Shown here: positions 34,961 through 46,997 of the stretch, piece by piece
How the letters are laid out: every line of letters starts with the position of its first letter
Numbering within the stretch: the stretch's first letter is position 1
Notes under the pieces: model-generated
Told to the model about the DNA's origin: nothing
The model's database searches: none
What the model saw: the letters and a program-made list of their open reading frames with translations, nothing else
NCBI GenBank assembly: GCA_963693285.1
Contig: OY848923.1
Coordinates: 907,026 to 971,025 of the forward strand
Length of the DNA stretch: 64,000 nt
From: Xestospongia muta
Taxonomy: Eukaryota; Porifera; Demospongiae; Haplosclerida; Petrosiidae
Direction of reading: 5' to 3'
Program-made: the position numbers and the translations under genes

Positions 34961-36421
34961 ATGTGTGCATGTACTAAAAAACGTCTTTTCTTCGGTGCCA
35001 TTGTCTTTCTTATTTTCGCTATTCTCTTCAAAACAGTCATGGATTACATCTACTTTGACTATGAGGAACTAATGAACCAGAGACTAAAAGATTCAGAGGA
35101 ACAAAGAGCCCGTGACATGGAGTTCCATAGCTCTAATGGCCTCAATTTCACAGAATACAAAAATCAAGCTGTCTACCTTGAGCCAGAAACAGCCACCGAC
35201 TATCCCATTATTGTATGGTGGACACCATTTACTGGATACTCTCGTATTGTTCACAACTGCAACAAAGGATCATGTCTTTTTACTCACAGTCGTACCGAGT
35301 TCAACAACTCTCTGACTGAAGCATTCATGTATTATGGTACCCAAATGAAATGGACAGATTTACCTCTCCCTCGAGATCCTAATCACTTATGGGTATTACT
35401 ACATGAGGAATCCCCTAAAAATAACTGGTTATTAGCATTTAATGAGGGTATTTCGCTGTTTAATTTGACTGCCACTTCAAGTGAACATTCATCGTACACT
35501 TTAGTAACGCAACATTTAGAATCAATTGATTATTTAATGCGTCCTATGAAATATTCTACCTCACAAAAGAGTCAAGGTGATATCGGCCTTGTAATGTACA
35601 TTCACTCAGATTGCGATACTCCTTCTGATAGAGACTCGTATGCAGCTGAACTAATGAAATACGTCAAAGTCGATTCTTATGGAAAATGCTTACACAATAA
35701 AGATCTACCTGAACATCTGCGCGATCCAGTGACCAGTATGGACTCAGATGAGTTAACAGATATAACTGCACAATATAAATTTACTTTAGCTATTGAAAAT
35801 GCTTACTGCGAAGGATATATCACTGAGAAAATATGGCGGCCTATGCGTGCAGGGTCAGTACCTATTATAAAAAGCTCTCCAACAATTAAGGATTGGGCCC
35901 CTCACAATCATTCGATTATTGTCATTGATGATTTCCCTAATCCTGAAGCATTAGCGAAATACCTTCTCTACTTGGATCAACATGACGAAGAATACGAGAA
36001 ATATTTAGAGTTTAAAAAAGTGGGCGTGACTAATGAACGATTATTAAAATCTATGAATCAGAGAAAATGGGCTTCAAAGATCCAATCCTATGAAGACATT
36101 AATATGGTTGAAGCATTTGAATGTTTCGTATGTGATACAATTCATGAGAGAAAAATTCGAGAGAAAGATGGTGAAACATTGGAACCATTGTTGGCAAACC
36201 AGACTCACTTCAATTGTTCTATGCCTGTTCCATTAATTGAAAACAGTACACCTCATCAGAGACAGGAAATTGAGTTTTGGAGACAGCTGGCTAAACAAGC
36301 AGAGTATCAAGCAAAAGCTATTTCACCTGCTATAGCAGAAGGAAGAACAAAACGTGAAGTTGCTGCAATTTTTGATCATGCAGCTACAAAGATGAGTCAT
36401 GAAGATTGGATGCTACAATAG
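34961..36421 (+). CDS. FUT10/FUT11-type fucosyltransferase, plus copy
   Basis: Intronless paralogue of the minus copy; 486 residues from the ATG at 34961. The frame extends upstream to a TTG at 34922, but the ATG puts the membrane anchor (FFGAIVFLIFAILFKTV) near the N terminus as expected. The lumenal GT10 domain shows IVWWTPFT, CNKGSCLFT, WVLLHEESPKNNW, DSYGKCLHN, ENAYCEGYITEKIWR, IKDWAPHNHS and AFECFVCD. Several N-x-S/T sites are present. The two copies align end to end but have diverged in the stem and C-terminal tail, so the duplication is not recent. Likely ER or Golgi; the acceptor is not known from sequence. Confidence 0.92.
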   Translation: MCACTKKRLFFGAIVFLIFAILFKTVMDYIYFDYEELMNQRLKDSEEQRARDMEFHSSNGLNFTEYKNQAVYLEPETATDYPIIVWWTPFTGYSRIVHNCNKGSCLFTHSRTEFNNSLTEAFMYYGTQMKWTDLPLPRDPNHLWVLLHEESPKNNWLLAFNEGISLFNLTATSSEHSSYTLVTQHLESIDYLMRPMKYSTSQKSQGDIGLVMYIHSDCDTPSDRDSYAAELMKYVKVDSYGKCLHNKDLPEHLRDPVTSMDSDELTDITAQYKFTLAIENAYCEGYITEKIWRPMRAGSVPIIKSSPTIKDWAPHNHSIIVIDDFPNPEALAKYLLYLDQHDEEYEKYLEFKKVGVTNERLLKSMNQRKWASKIQSYEDINMVEAFECFVCDTIHERKIREKDGETLEPLLANQTHFNCSMPVPLIENSTPHQRQEIEFWRQLAKQAEYQAKAISPAIAEGRTKREVAAIFDHAATKMSHEDWMLQ

Positions 36422-36682
36422 ATCAGGACAGCTTTTAGCATAGCAGTCAAAAGAGCAGTAGTTTTTTATTAGTTTATTGAACATAACAATTCTTTGTATT
36501 GTTATATATTTTCAAATATTGTCTCAACTCATAGACGTTGTTATATTAGTGTGAAAATGAAATAATACACTTTAACAAAACAATCTGTACAAAAAGAATA
36601 TAATATTTTTACAAAGAATTCTGTGCATGCATGCTGTAAGAAATGTTACATTAGTTTCACAACTATCTATGGACGTGTTATG
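36422..36682. other. Convergent 3' intergenic region
   Basis: 261 bp between the stop of the plus fucosyltransferase and the stop of the minus-strand cadherin gene. AT-rich, with no coding signal; the two 3' UTRs must lie here. Confidence 0.5.
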
Positions 36683-39600
36683 TTACAATTGTGTAGTAGA
36701 TGGATGTTTCTTGGAGGAGTTACTACTACTTGGAGGTCCAAATAAATCTTTATTAAGTGGAGGTCTCTTTGGCTTGTTGTTGTCATCAGTTTTGAGGATA
36801 TAATCATATTCTGGAGGACGCTCACCTGTAAATAAAATAATTAAATAGTATAAATGTTTCAGATAGAAAAGAAAGAACAGTTCCAATACATTTTATGAAC
36901 AATTGGATCAGTCATTCCATAGATTGGATTTAATTCATATAGAAAAAATTAAAATTACAGAAACAAGATATCTGTATTATGATATCTAATCAACGATAGA
37001 GTTACACACCTGGTTTCATTAAGGTTGATTCTTGATAATTTTTAAGATGATCCTCAATGTCTAGCCCACTGTTAGACTCTGATGATGTTTGTCGTCCTCT
37101 TCGAGATATTGGAATAGGAACCTCCTTTTGACCTCCTTTGTTCTGACGATTTGCTATATCTTGTGTGTCAGAACCTTCGTTATCTGATGATACTCGACGA
37201 CCTCTCCGGGATATTGGAATGGGAACCTCCTTTTGACCTCCTTTGTTCTGACGATTTGCTATATCTTGTGTGTCAGAACCCTCGTTATCTGATGATGCTC
37301 GACGACCTCTCCGGGATATTGGAATGGGAACCTCCTTTTGACCTCCTTTGTTCTGACGATGTGCTATATCTTGTGTGTCAGAACCTTCGTTATTTGATGA
37401 CGCTCGACGACCTCTCCGAGATATTGGAATGGGAACCTCCACTTGACTTCCAGCTTTGCTTAGTCGACGTTCTGTTTCATGAGTATCACTTAATGTGAGC
37501 TCAGAACCTTCGTTATCAGTCTGTAATGGATAGATGGATAGATAAATGGATGAATGAATGAGTGAATGGATGGATACGTTATAAACAGATTAATGAATAT
37601 AGATCTCACCTCCTCATTAATCTTATCTTGGTAACTGGGGTTTAACCACGGCATAGCTTGTGGATCCATAAGATCATCTTCATACATGGTTTCATATGCG
37701 CTGGTATCTCCTTGGGAACCTACATCAATAATAAAGAAAGTATTCAATAACACAAACTTTTATTCACTTTTTCGTTTCATTTCAAACTCTTCATTTTTTG
37801 TCTTTCTTCCTTTAGACTTAGTATTTGGTGCCAGTTTCCAATTATCATTGGCAGGATCCAAGTATGGATCTCGACTAAAAATAGAACATAACGTTACTAA
37901 AAATAGCCTAACCCTATCTATAATAACACTCACTTTTTTCGCTTAACTCTCTCTCTTTTCTTCATACTCAACAACACAGCTAACACACAAACAATTACAA
38001 ACATTATCGGGACTAAGATCGACAAGGTAACAACACCAATCGTAATCCCTAAGCTACTACTACCACTTTTGTTAACATAAATTGTATAACTTGTTGTGCT
38101 GGTTCTAGATGGTGTCCCACCATCTTTAGCAAGTATATGAAGAGTTACTTCACTTGGTGCATCACTAAGTAAGTTATCAGTATATAATGCACCTGTAGCA
38201 TTATCTATGTGAAAGAAGGAGGTGGAGCCAGTGATGGAGAAGGTGATGACCGAATTGGAACCAGAGTCAGCATCTGTGACGTTTACATTACCGATCTTTG
38301 TTCGTACTGAGACCGAGTCTTGTACTGTGAATTTTCGGTGTGAATCTGTGAAGATGGGTGAGTTGTCATTGATATCAATAATATTAACTGTGATATGTGT
38401 TCTTGATGAGACATAGCCATCAGCTTCAGCTTTGATGAAGAAAGAAAAACTATGTAGATAAGGACCGTCATAATCAAGTTGCGTTAACACTCTTAAATCG
38501 ATTCTATCAGATTGTTTTGTTAGCTCAAAATAATCATGATACGTGCTTCCTTCAAATGTGAAAGTTGTTTGCAGTGTTAAACTAGTGTCTGTGATGGATA
38601 CAGACCCTACTGTAGCACCTGCTTGATTGTTCTCAGGGAGATCAAATATGTACGTCTCCTTTAAAAACTCCAAGTCTTTCAAAACTTGAAGTGTGCATGT
38701 TGCTGTGGTAACTAGAGTATAGGGACTGTCATCAGTCACTTGAATGAGTAGTTTTATTGTAGCTCCGGGATTGAGGTTAGTAGTCCCAATCTTTGTTAAT
38801 AAACCTGTTTTAGAATTGATAACAAAAAGATTTGTTACGGTATTTATTGTGTAAGTAAGGTCATCTCCATCAGCGTCAATAGCTCTGATGTAAGTTACAT
38901 TGGTCCCAGCTTGAATAGTTGGTGCTATTTGGAGTGAGAATGGGAAATCAACAAACACTGGTCTGTTGTCATTGGGAACATCGGTCAGATGTACATACAA
39001 TGTCTTTTCAGTATCATATTTCCCATCGCTAACGGTTACAGTTAGCTCATATTCTGATGGACCACTATCTGAGTCCAGCTGCACTGTACTGCTAACTTGT
39101 CCACTGGAGTTAATCCGAAATAGATTGTTACCACCACTGATGTTGAAAGTTAATACAGAACTGATATCTACATCGTTTGCTAAGACAGTGAAGAGAACGA
39201 CATTCTCCTTCTGTTCTTCTGGAAAATAATAGTTAAAGTTATTGTTGGATATCAGTTCTGGTTTGTTGTCGTTAACATCTAGAACATTAACTAACAAGTG
39301 AGCTCTGGAAGATAATGCTGGACTACCGCCGTCAGTTGCTATGACAACTAACAGAAAATCTGGATCAGTTTCTCGATCTATTTGAATTGTACCAGTCTGT
39401 ACTTGACCATTGTTCCCATTTTTCACAACTTTGAATCGATCACCAAATGTGTTTTCAAGAGAGAACTCTATGTCACTATTAGAATCACTGTCAGCGTCTG
39501 ATACTGTTAAATCTATAACACTCAAACTAGCTGGTGAGTTCTCCTGAATACTAGCAGAATATACTCCATTTTGAGGCTGGTTTTCAAAAACGGGAATATT

Positions 39601-42600
39601 ATCATTTTCGTCTCTGATTCCTAATTTAATGACTGTAGTTGCAGTTGCTGAGTTGATTGCTACACCAGTCAAGTGAACAACAGCTGCAACTGTGAGGGAA
39701 TACTCTGTCGTATTTTCATAATCAAACTCAATGACATTGTACAAACTTGGCATCAATAAAGAGTCAGCTGCTGTTACCATGACAAATCCACTAGCAACAG
39801 AATATTGTATTGACGTGACATACGATAGGTCAATTGTTTTAAGAGCTACTGTACCAAGATTAGTTCCAGCTGGTAAGCTTTCATTTCCATAGAACTGATA
39901 AACCGTATCTTTGAATGCTACTCCGGAAGGTATTGGAGCATATATTGTTATAAGAACTTCAGCAGTTCCGTTAAGAGATGGAGAACCTCCATCTTGAGCT
40001 AACACCGTTATATGATAAATTCCATCATTTAAATTGGAGTTTTTCGCTTTAATATTTCCTGATGTTTGACCGATATTGAAGTTTGCATCTGGTGTAGTAA
40101 TTTGATATATAATATCAGCATTTGTACCTTCATCATTATCACTGGCTTGTACTTGCAATATAGTACTAGCAGTATTAATACTACCTTCAGTAGCGCTAGC
40201 AGTATATATAGATTCTGTAAACAGTGGTTTGTTATCATTGATATCGTTGATAACCAAGTTCAAAGTTGCTGTGGCTGAGAGAGTTGGTTCTGACGGAAGT
40301 TGTGCTTTTACTTTGACCTGCCCACCAGTGAACTGTTCTCTGTCAATGGATGTTAACGTACTGATGTTACCAGAGAGGGGATCAAGATGGAAGTCATTTA
40401 AATGTCCAGCTAATGTCTGGTCTGATGGAGTCACAAAAGAGAACAATAGTGTGTCTAATGCCGAGGAGTCCTGCGCTATGGAAACTGTCCCCATGTAGGT
40501 TCCAGCTGGTGAATTTTCTGGTATTGAAAATGTGTATGAATCAAGTACAAATGAGATAGATTCTGGTAGTGGAATTTCCACGGTAACAGAGACAACACTT
40601 GTACTCGTAAGAGAGGGGACACCTCCATCTTCAGCCACAACAATGAGCTTGTAATGGTCTTCAGGTATGGGTGATATTGATGTTAAAATGAGTCCGGTAG
40701 ATGACTGTATGGTAAAATAAGGTGTTGTATTAGTCAGAGAATATGTAATCAACTCGTTTATGCCTATATCATCATCGTCTGCATGAACAGTAATAACAGC
40801 TGTATTACTCTGTGAGGTAGTGTTAATTGATGCTACATAAAGTGTTTGATTAAAAGCAGGTGCATTATCATTTTTGTCTGTCACTTCTATAGTTATGTAA
40901 GCACTGGCAGTGACATGGAATTCTTGGAATGAGGCTTGAACTAAGATGACATGGGATTCAGACACTTCACGGTCTAGAAGATTGTTTACAAGTATCATGG
41001 TTGCATTAGCATCCATTATGTGAAAGTAATCTGCTCCTTCACCACTGAGAATTTCAAAGTGTAAATTACCAATGTAGTCCTTGGGATTAATTGGCGTAGG
41101 AGTTTGTAGTTGTAAAGTACCTACTAATGTTCCCCCGGGGCTATTTTCTGGTACAGAAAAGACCAGAGATGATTGTGAAAATGCTAGAACCTTTGGTGCT
41201 GGTTCTATTACAGTGATCAGAACCAGTGCAGTGTTAAATAGAGAACTGTCTTGAGTATCAAAAGCATTGATGTAGAAGCTAAAATCCCCCAGGGGGAGTG
41301 AGCCATTTTTGAATGCAAGAACTATATCACCTGTATTTGAATTAACCTTGAAAATATTGAAAACTGTAGGGTCTGATGAAGATAGATTAAATCTTGTAAC
41401 AGCATTGCTGCCTTGATCTCTATCTGTCACTACTGGTTGTAATAATATGGAGGATCCATTGTAATTTGAATAGATAACTTTAGTATACACATCACGATCA
41501 AACTGTGGTGCTTCATCATTCTTGTCTCCAATGGTTACCCGAACACTCACTTCAGCTTTTAATCCATTGGGAGCACTAGCTACGACAATAACATTATAAC
41601 TAGATTGTGTTTCACGATCCAAGTTTGAACAAGTGATATGTATGATGCCGCTGTTAGCTTCAATAGAGAAACAAGACTGAGATTCCTTGAAACCGAAAGT
41701 TACATCTCCGACACTAAAAGTTTGATTTAGTACTTCACTGATACTAACAGTACCAACTGAAGTGGATATTCCGGAATTCTCTACCACCTCAAAAGTGTAA
41801 TTTGATTTTGAAAAGACGATCACTTGAGAAGGTTCTGGTAGGACTGTGATGTCAACATTGATTGTGGAACTCTTTACGGGATCACCTTTATCTTTAGCAG
41901 TGATAGTCACATGATAATCACCTGATATAAGTGTGGTATTAGCTACAGTAATGACACCAGTAACACTGTCTACATGAAAACCCAGCGTTGATGAACTCAA
42001 GGAGTAGAGTATTTCAGAATTAGAACCAGAATCTTCATCGGTAGCTGAGACACTAAGTATTGATGTACCACTTGAGGTAGAAAGAGGTATTGATATGTTA
42101 TAGGATTCTTCAGAGAATGTTGGAATATTGTCATTAATATCCAATATTTTAACAACTACTGGCGTAGAATCAAAGACCACTGTTGTATTGGTAACATTAT
42201 ACAACTCAACATAGAAAACATACTCCATTTGTGACTCGTAATTAAATGTATATGGTGACATTACCGTCACTGCACCAGTGTTAGTATTAATACTGAATGG
42301 AGTATCTACGACAGACTCATACCCAGGTTGTCGTAGTCTGAATCCCAATCCATCTTCTTCAGTCACAGACCTATTACCTTCAGTAATAGCTCCTATAGTA
42401 CCAATAACATTGTTACTATCGTAAGACTCTGGAATACTGAACAAATATAGTGTACTATTTAGTACAGGATGAACAGTAGAGCGACGAGCTACAGAGATGT
42501 AGACAACAGCCTCTGACGTTAGACTGGGTTCTCCAGCATCAGTAGCCACAACATGAAAATGAAAATCTTTTGGTGACTGGAGACTTGAGCTGACAACAAT

Positions 42601-45367
42601 CTCACCGCTAGTAGCATTAATGCTAAAAGGACCGCTAAATCCTTCTTCAAGCGCATATGTTACAACTTGTTCTCCATTTTTATCTTTATCTGTAGCGGAA
42701 ACAGTGAGAACTGTCCAGCCAATGACAGTATCTTCATAAATAACTTTTGAATACATTGATGGTTTAAAAACCGGATCATTATCGTTGATGTCCTGAAGTG
42801 TGATACGTATTCTTGTTGTTGCTACGGGAACAGAGGGGAAATCAGGAAGAGTGGCGATAATATCAAAAAGGTAAACAGATTCAGCTTCGTAATCGACAAG
42901 AGTCTTTAGAAATAGTTCACCATTTTGAGAGTTAAGAAAGAAAGTACTAGAGCTACCTGTAATACGATAACTGATAGATTCAGCTGCACTGCCTTCATCA
43001 ATGGAGACATTATAAATATCATAGAGAATAGCAGAGACTGTGCCGATCTTTGAACCAGGACCTTTGTTTTCAGGAAAATTAAAAAAATAATGTTTTTGTA
43101 GAAATCGTATCTCTTCAGGAGTTGGTCGCACATAAATATCAATTAATGTTGTTCCAATTAAAGAGGGGGTACCCCCGTCAGTGGCATTGACCTGTAAAAT
43201 GTAGTTACCACGTTCTATTGAAGCTGTGGCTATGTATATCTCACCAGTGACATAGTTGACATAAAAATATTGATTATTTTGAATGGAGTAGTTGACTTGC
43301 CCATTCTGATACAAGTCTCTATCAACAGCAGATACATAGAGAACAGTATCTGGATATGAATTGCTCTGACTAAGATTCGATGAGAGATACAGATCTCGAC
43401 TAAATAATGGTGTGAAATCATTAACATCAAGAATCTCTATTTTAACAGTTGTTTCTGCAGTAAAAGCAACATTATTGTCATCATTATACAAGATGGCCGT
43501 CAGTAGAAGAGTGTAATTGTCACGTATTTCGCGATCAAATGGCGTCATTAACACACCATCAACTCTAACTTGTCCAGTAGTTTCATTAACAGAGAACAGA
43601 TCTCTATAGCTACTGTGATCAGCCATGTAATATCCAATAGTGGCGTCAGGAGTATCGGCATCAAAGGCCTCAACAGTCACAACTAACTCACCTCTAGTTA
43701 CATTCTCATAAAGTTGAGCTGTATATGTCACAGATTGAAACTGAAAAGGGTTATCATTGAGATTGATAACAACAATTGTTTCTATCACTGTATCACTACG
43801 GTTGAAGGCATTAGTACACGATATATTTAGATTAAATGCAGCAAATCGCTCATAATCAATCGGTCGTGTTGTGATAAGTTGGTCACCATGGAGTTCAAAG
43901 GTATTGTTTGTATTGCCTTCCTCTATGGCTAGCGTTAGTTCAGTAAATACTGGATTAATAGAGTACATTTCTGTGCAGTTAATTGTGTAGACAACAGAAC
44001 CGCTTTCTTTGTTCTCATTAATTCTTATTGTAGAGGGCGGGGCTGTGATGGTTGGAGTGGGAAGAGAATTATTGTTTAACTCGACAACAATCAGGTGTGT
44101 AGATTTTTTGGGAGTTTGACCACCATCACGAGCTTCTACGTGAAGTAAAAATTGAGTATATGACAGAGATTCAAAAGGTACTGTCAGTGATATAAGACCG
44201 GATGCCTCATTGATACTAAATACTCCGACACCGTCAGAAACATTAGGTGGTAGGATATAGGTTGCAGGTGCTAAGTGATAGGTCACTTGTCCTGCGTTGC
44301 CTGAGTCGCCATCATCTGCAGATACTATGAGAAGAGGTGTATCTCCTGGGAGGGCTTTGGGAAGAGAAAGACTGTTTGGTGTTCCAGCAGCAAAAGTTGG
44401 AGCATCTGTGTTAATTTCTATAATGGAAATAGTTGTACAATGTGAAAAATCTCTGTATTGATTACACAAAATGCCACTTGGTATGGTAACTAAGTTGTTT
44501 ATCTGATTATATTTGACTACTCTATGTACATATATGGTCACTTACCTGTTGTGCAATCATGTCCTGTCCAACCAGTTGTACAAGTGCATCCAATAGCAGG
44601 ATCACATGTGCCACCATTTTGACAATTACATTCTCTATCACAGTTAAATCCATAAGAAGTGCTGTCACACGCTAAATGGATGGATGAATAGATGGATGAA
44701 AGAATGAATGGATGAATGGATGAAAGAATGGATGGATGGATAGATGGATGAAAGAATGGATGGATGGATGGATGAAAGAATGAATGGATGAAAGAATGGA
44801 TGGATGGATGGATGAAAGAATGAATGGATGAAAGAATGGATGGATGGATGGATAAAAAAAAGAATGGATGAATGGCTGTAATAATACCTATACATTGTTG
44901 ATCGATGTAGTATCCATTTTCACAATAACAAAAGGTTCCACCATTATAAGAACAGGCTATAGCATGAGAAATACCATTGCAAGTACCAAGACCATTATTA
45001 GAATTACACGTCCCTATAGCAATACACAATATAATAAATAAAACAAATGTGTAATGTAGGACACTTACCAATAGGCGTACAAGTATTAGTTTGACTTTCA
45101 GTCCATCCCTTAATGCATGAACATTGATAGTTACCAGCATTGTTAGTACAAAGTTGTTCACAATTATCACTTTTCTCAAAACACTCATCAATATCTATGA
45201 AATAAAATGTATACAGTTGCTATGGAAATGGTTGCTTGGTTACCTGAGCAGGTAACATCATCATTTGCTAGTCTGTATCCTTTATTACAGCTGCACTTAA
45301 ATCCTCCATCAGTATTAGTACATTTTTGAGTACAGTTATGAGCATCTGTATTACACTCATTGACATC

Positions 45368-45404
<37 letters not shown>

Positions 45405-46935
45405 TAAAATTAACATACCATTTACATCAACATACCTATACACTTCAATTCACTATTAGTATTATATCCATTTGTAGTACACCCTCCACATATATATCCC
45501 ATAGCTGAACTATCAGTCTCACACGTAGTATACGAAGGACAGGGATCATTACCACACCCACGCAAATTAACTTGACAATAATTCCCAGCAAAACCAGCAG
45601 GACAATCACAAAGAAGACGATAATATCCATTATTGTCCAAAGGGTATGTGTCCAGGTCTTGTATACAAGTTCCATTGTTCTGACAATCACAGAGTAAGAG
45701 AGAGATACGTTGGATTGTAGCTGTGTTGTTTGTGTCATTAGAAATAATGTAGAGAGGGAAAGAAGGAATGGATGAGATATTGATAAGTAAGTGACCAGTT
45801 GAATTGAGTTCTATACCAGCTGGAACAGGATCCTATAAAAAGGGAATTGAAATAGTCAAAGTGTTATTTCTATGATCTCGGATTCATAATTTCATGTTTC
45901 TATACTCAATACATGGACTCAGACTCATATCGGTAATCTCATACTTTCAATACATCATTAAAATCAGACTCATACCAATAATCTCAAACTTGTTTTGCTG
46001 CCATCATCGGGATCTTCAGCAGAATACTGGACTGTTGTTAAAGTTTCATCGGTTGCCACAACAACCTGTCTTAAACCATTGATCTTAGGTGGAAAATTAC
46101 CTATAAAGAAACATAAATTAATAACTATTAATAATAAACATAAATTAATAACTATTAAATACTATACTATCAATGAATAATATTAGTGTCCAAGTTACCT
46201 CAACACAAACAACAATAGTAATGATGTGATAACAACAATTAACAAAATAACATAAATATCGTCCTAACAATAATATACAGGTGTCATCAAGAACATGTAT
46301 GATAGAAGTTACTTATATCACATGATTAGTACAGTGGTATATAGGTACATTAGTACAGTGGTATGTAGGTACATTAGTACAGTGGTAAGTAGGTACATTG
46401 GTACAGTGGTACGTAGGTACATTGGTACAGTGGTACATAGGTACATTGGTACAGTGGTATGTAGGTACAAATTATACATAACATTTATTTACCAAAGATT
46501 CATTTCTATACTTACTTAATTCTTGTTTAATCTTTTGATTACGTTGTCTTATCTCATGAGTAGCTAAACCAAGAGCGAGGTCATCAGTTTGAGCAATGTC
46601 ATACAGACAAGAGTAGTCACCCTCACAGACAGCTGTGGCATTAGCTTTGAGGGCAGGGTTACCCTCGAGATCAGAGATACCAAATGACGGATTAAATGCG
46701 TATGTTTCTTCATTATAAAATGAATTATATAGCTGATTGTGATAGTGAAAAATTGAAGCAGATTCTGACACATGCCCTGAAATCGACAAGATGCACACAT
46801 ATGTAAAATTACCTTCACATCATCACATTTAACACTCTCACAATTGACATTCTGTGCTATAACCATCACCTTCACAGTTCATATTCTACTTGCTACTTTA
46901 TATCTAGTGTTCCTCACTGTCATCCAACCTTCACA

Positions 46936-46997
<62 letters not shown>

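Noticed and set aside
38222..44000. Several short open frames opposite or out of frame with the cadherin exon
   Set aside because: Shadows of the 6.5-kb coding exon.
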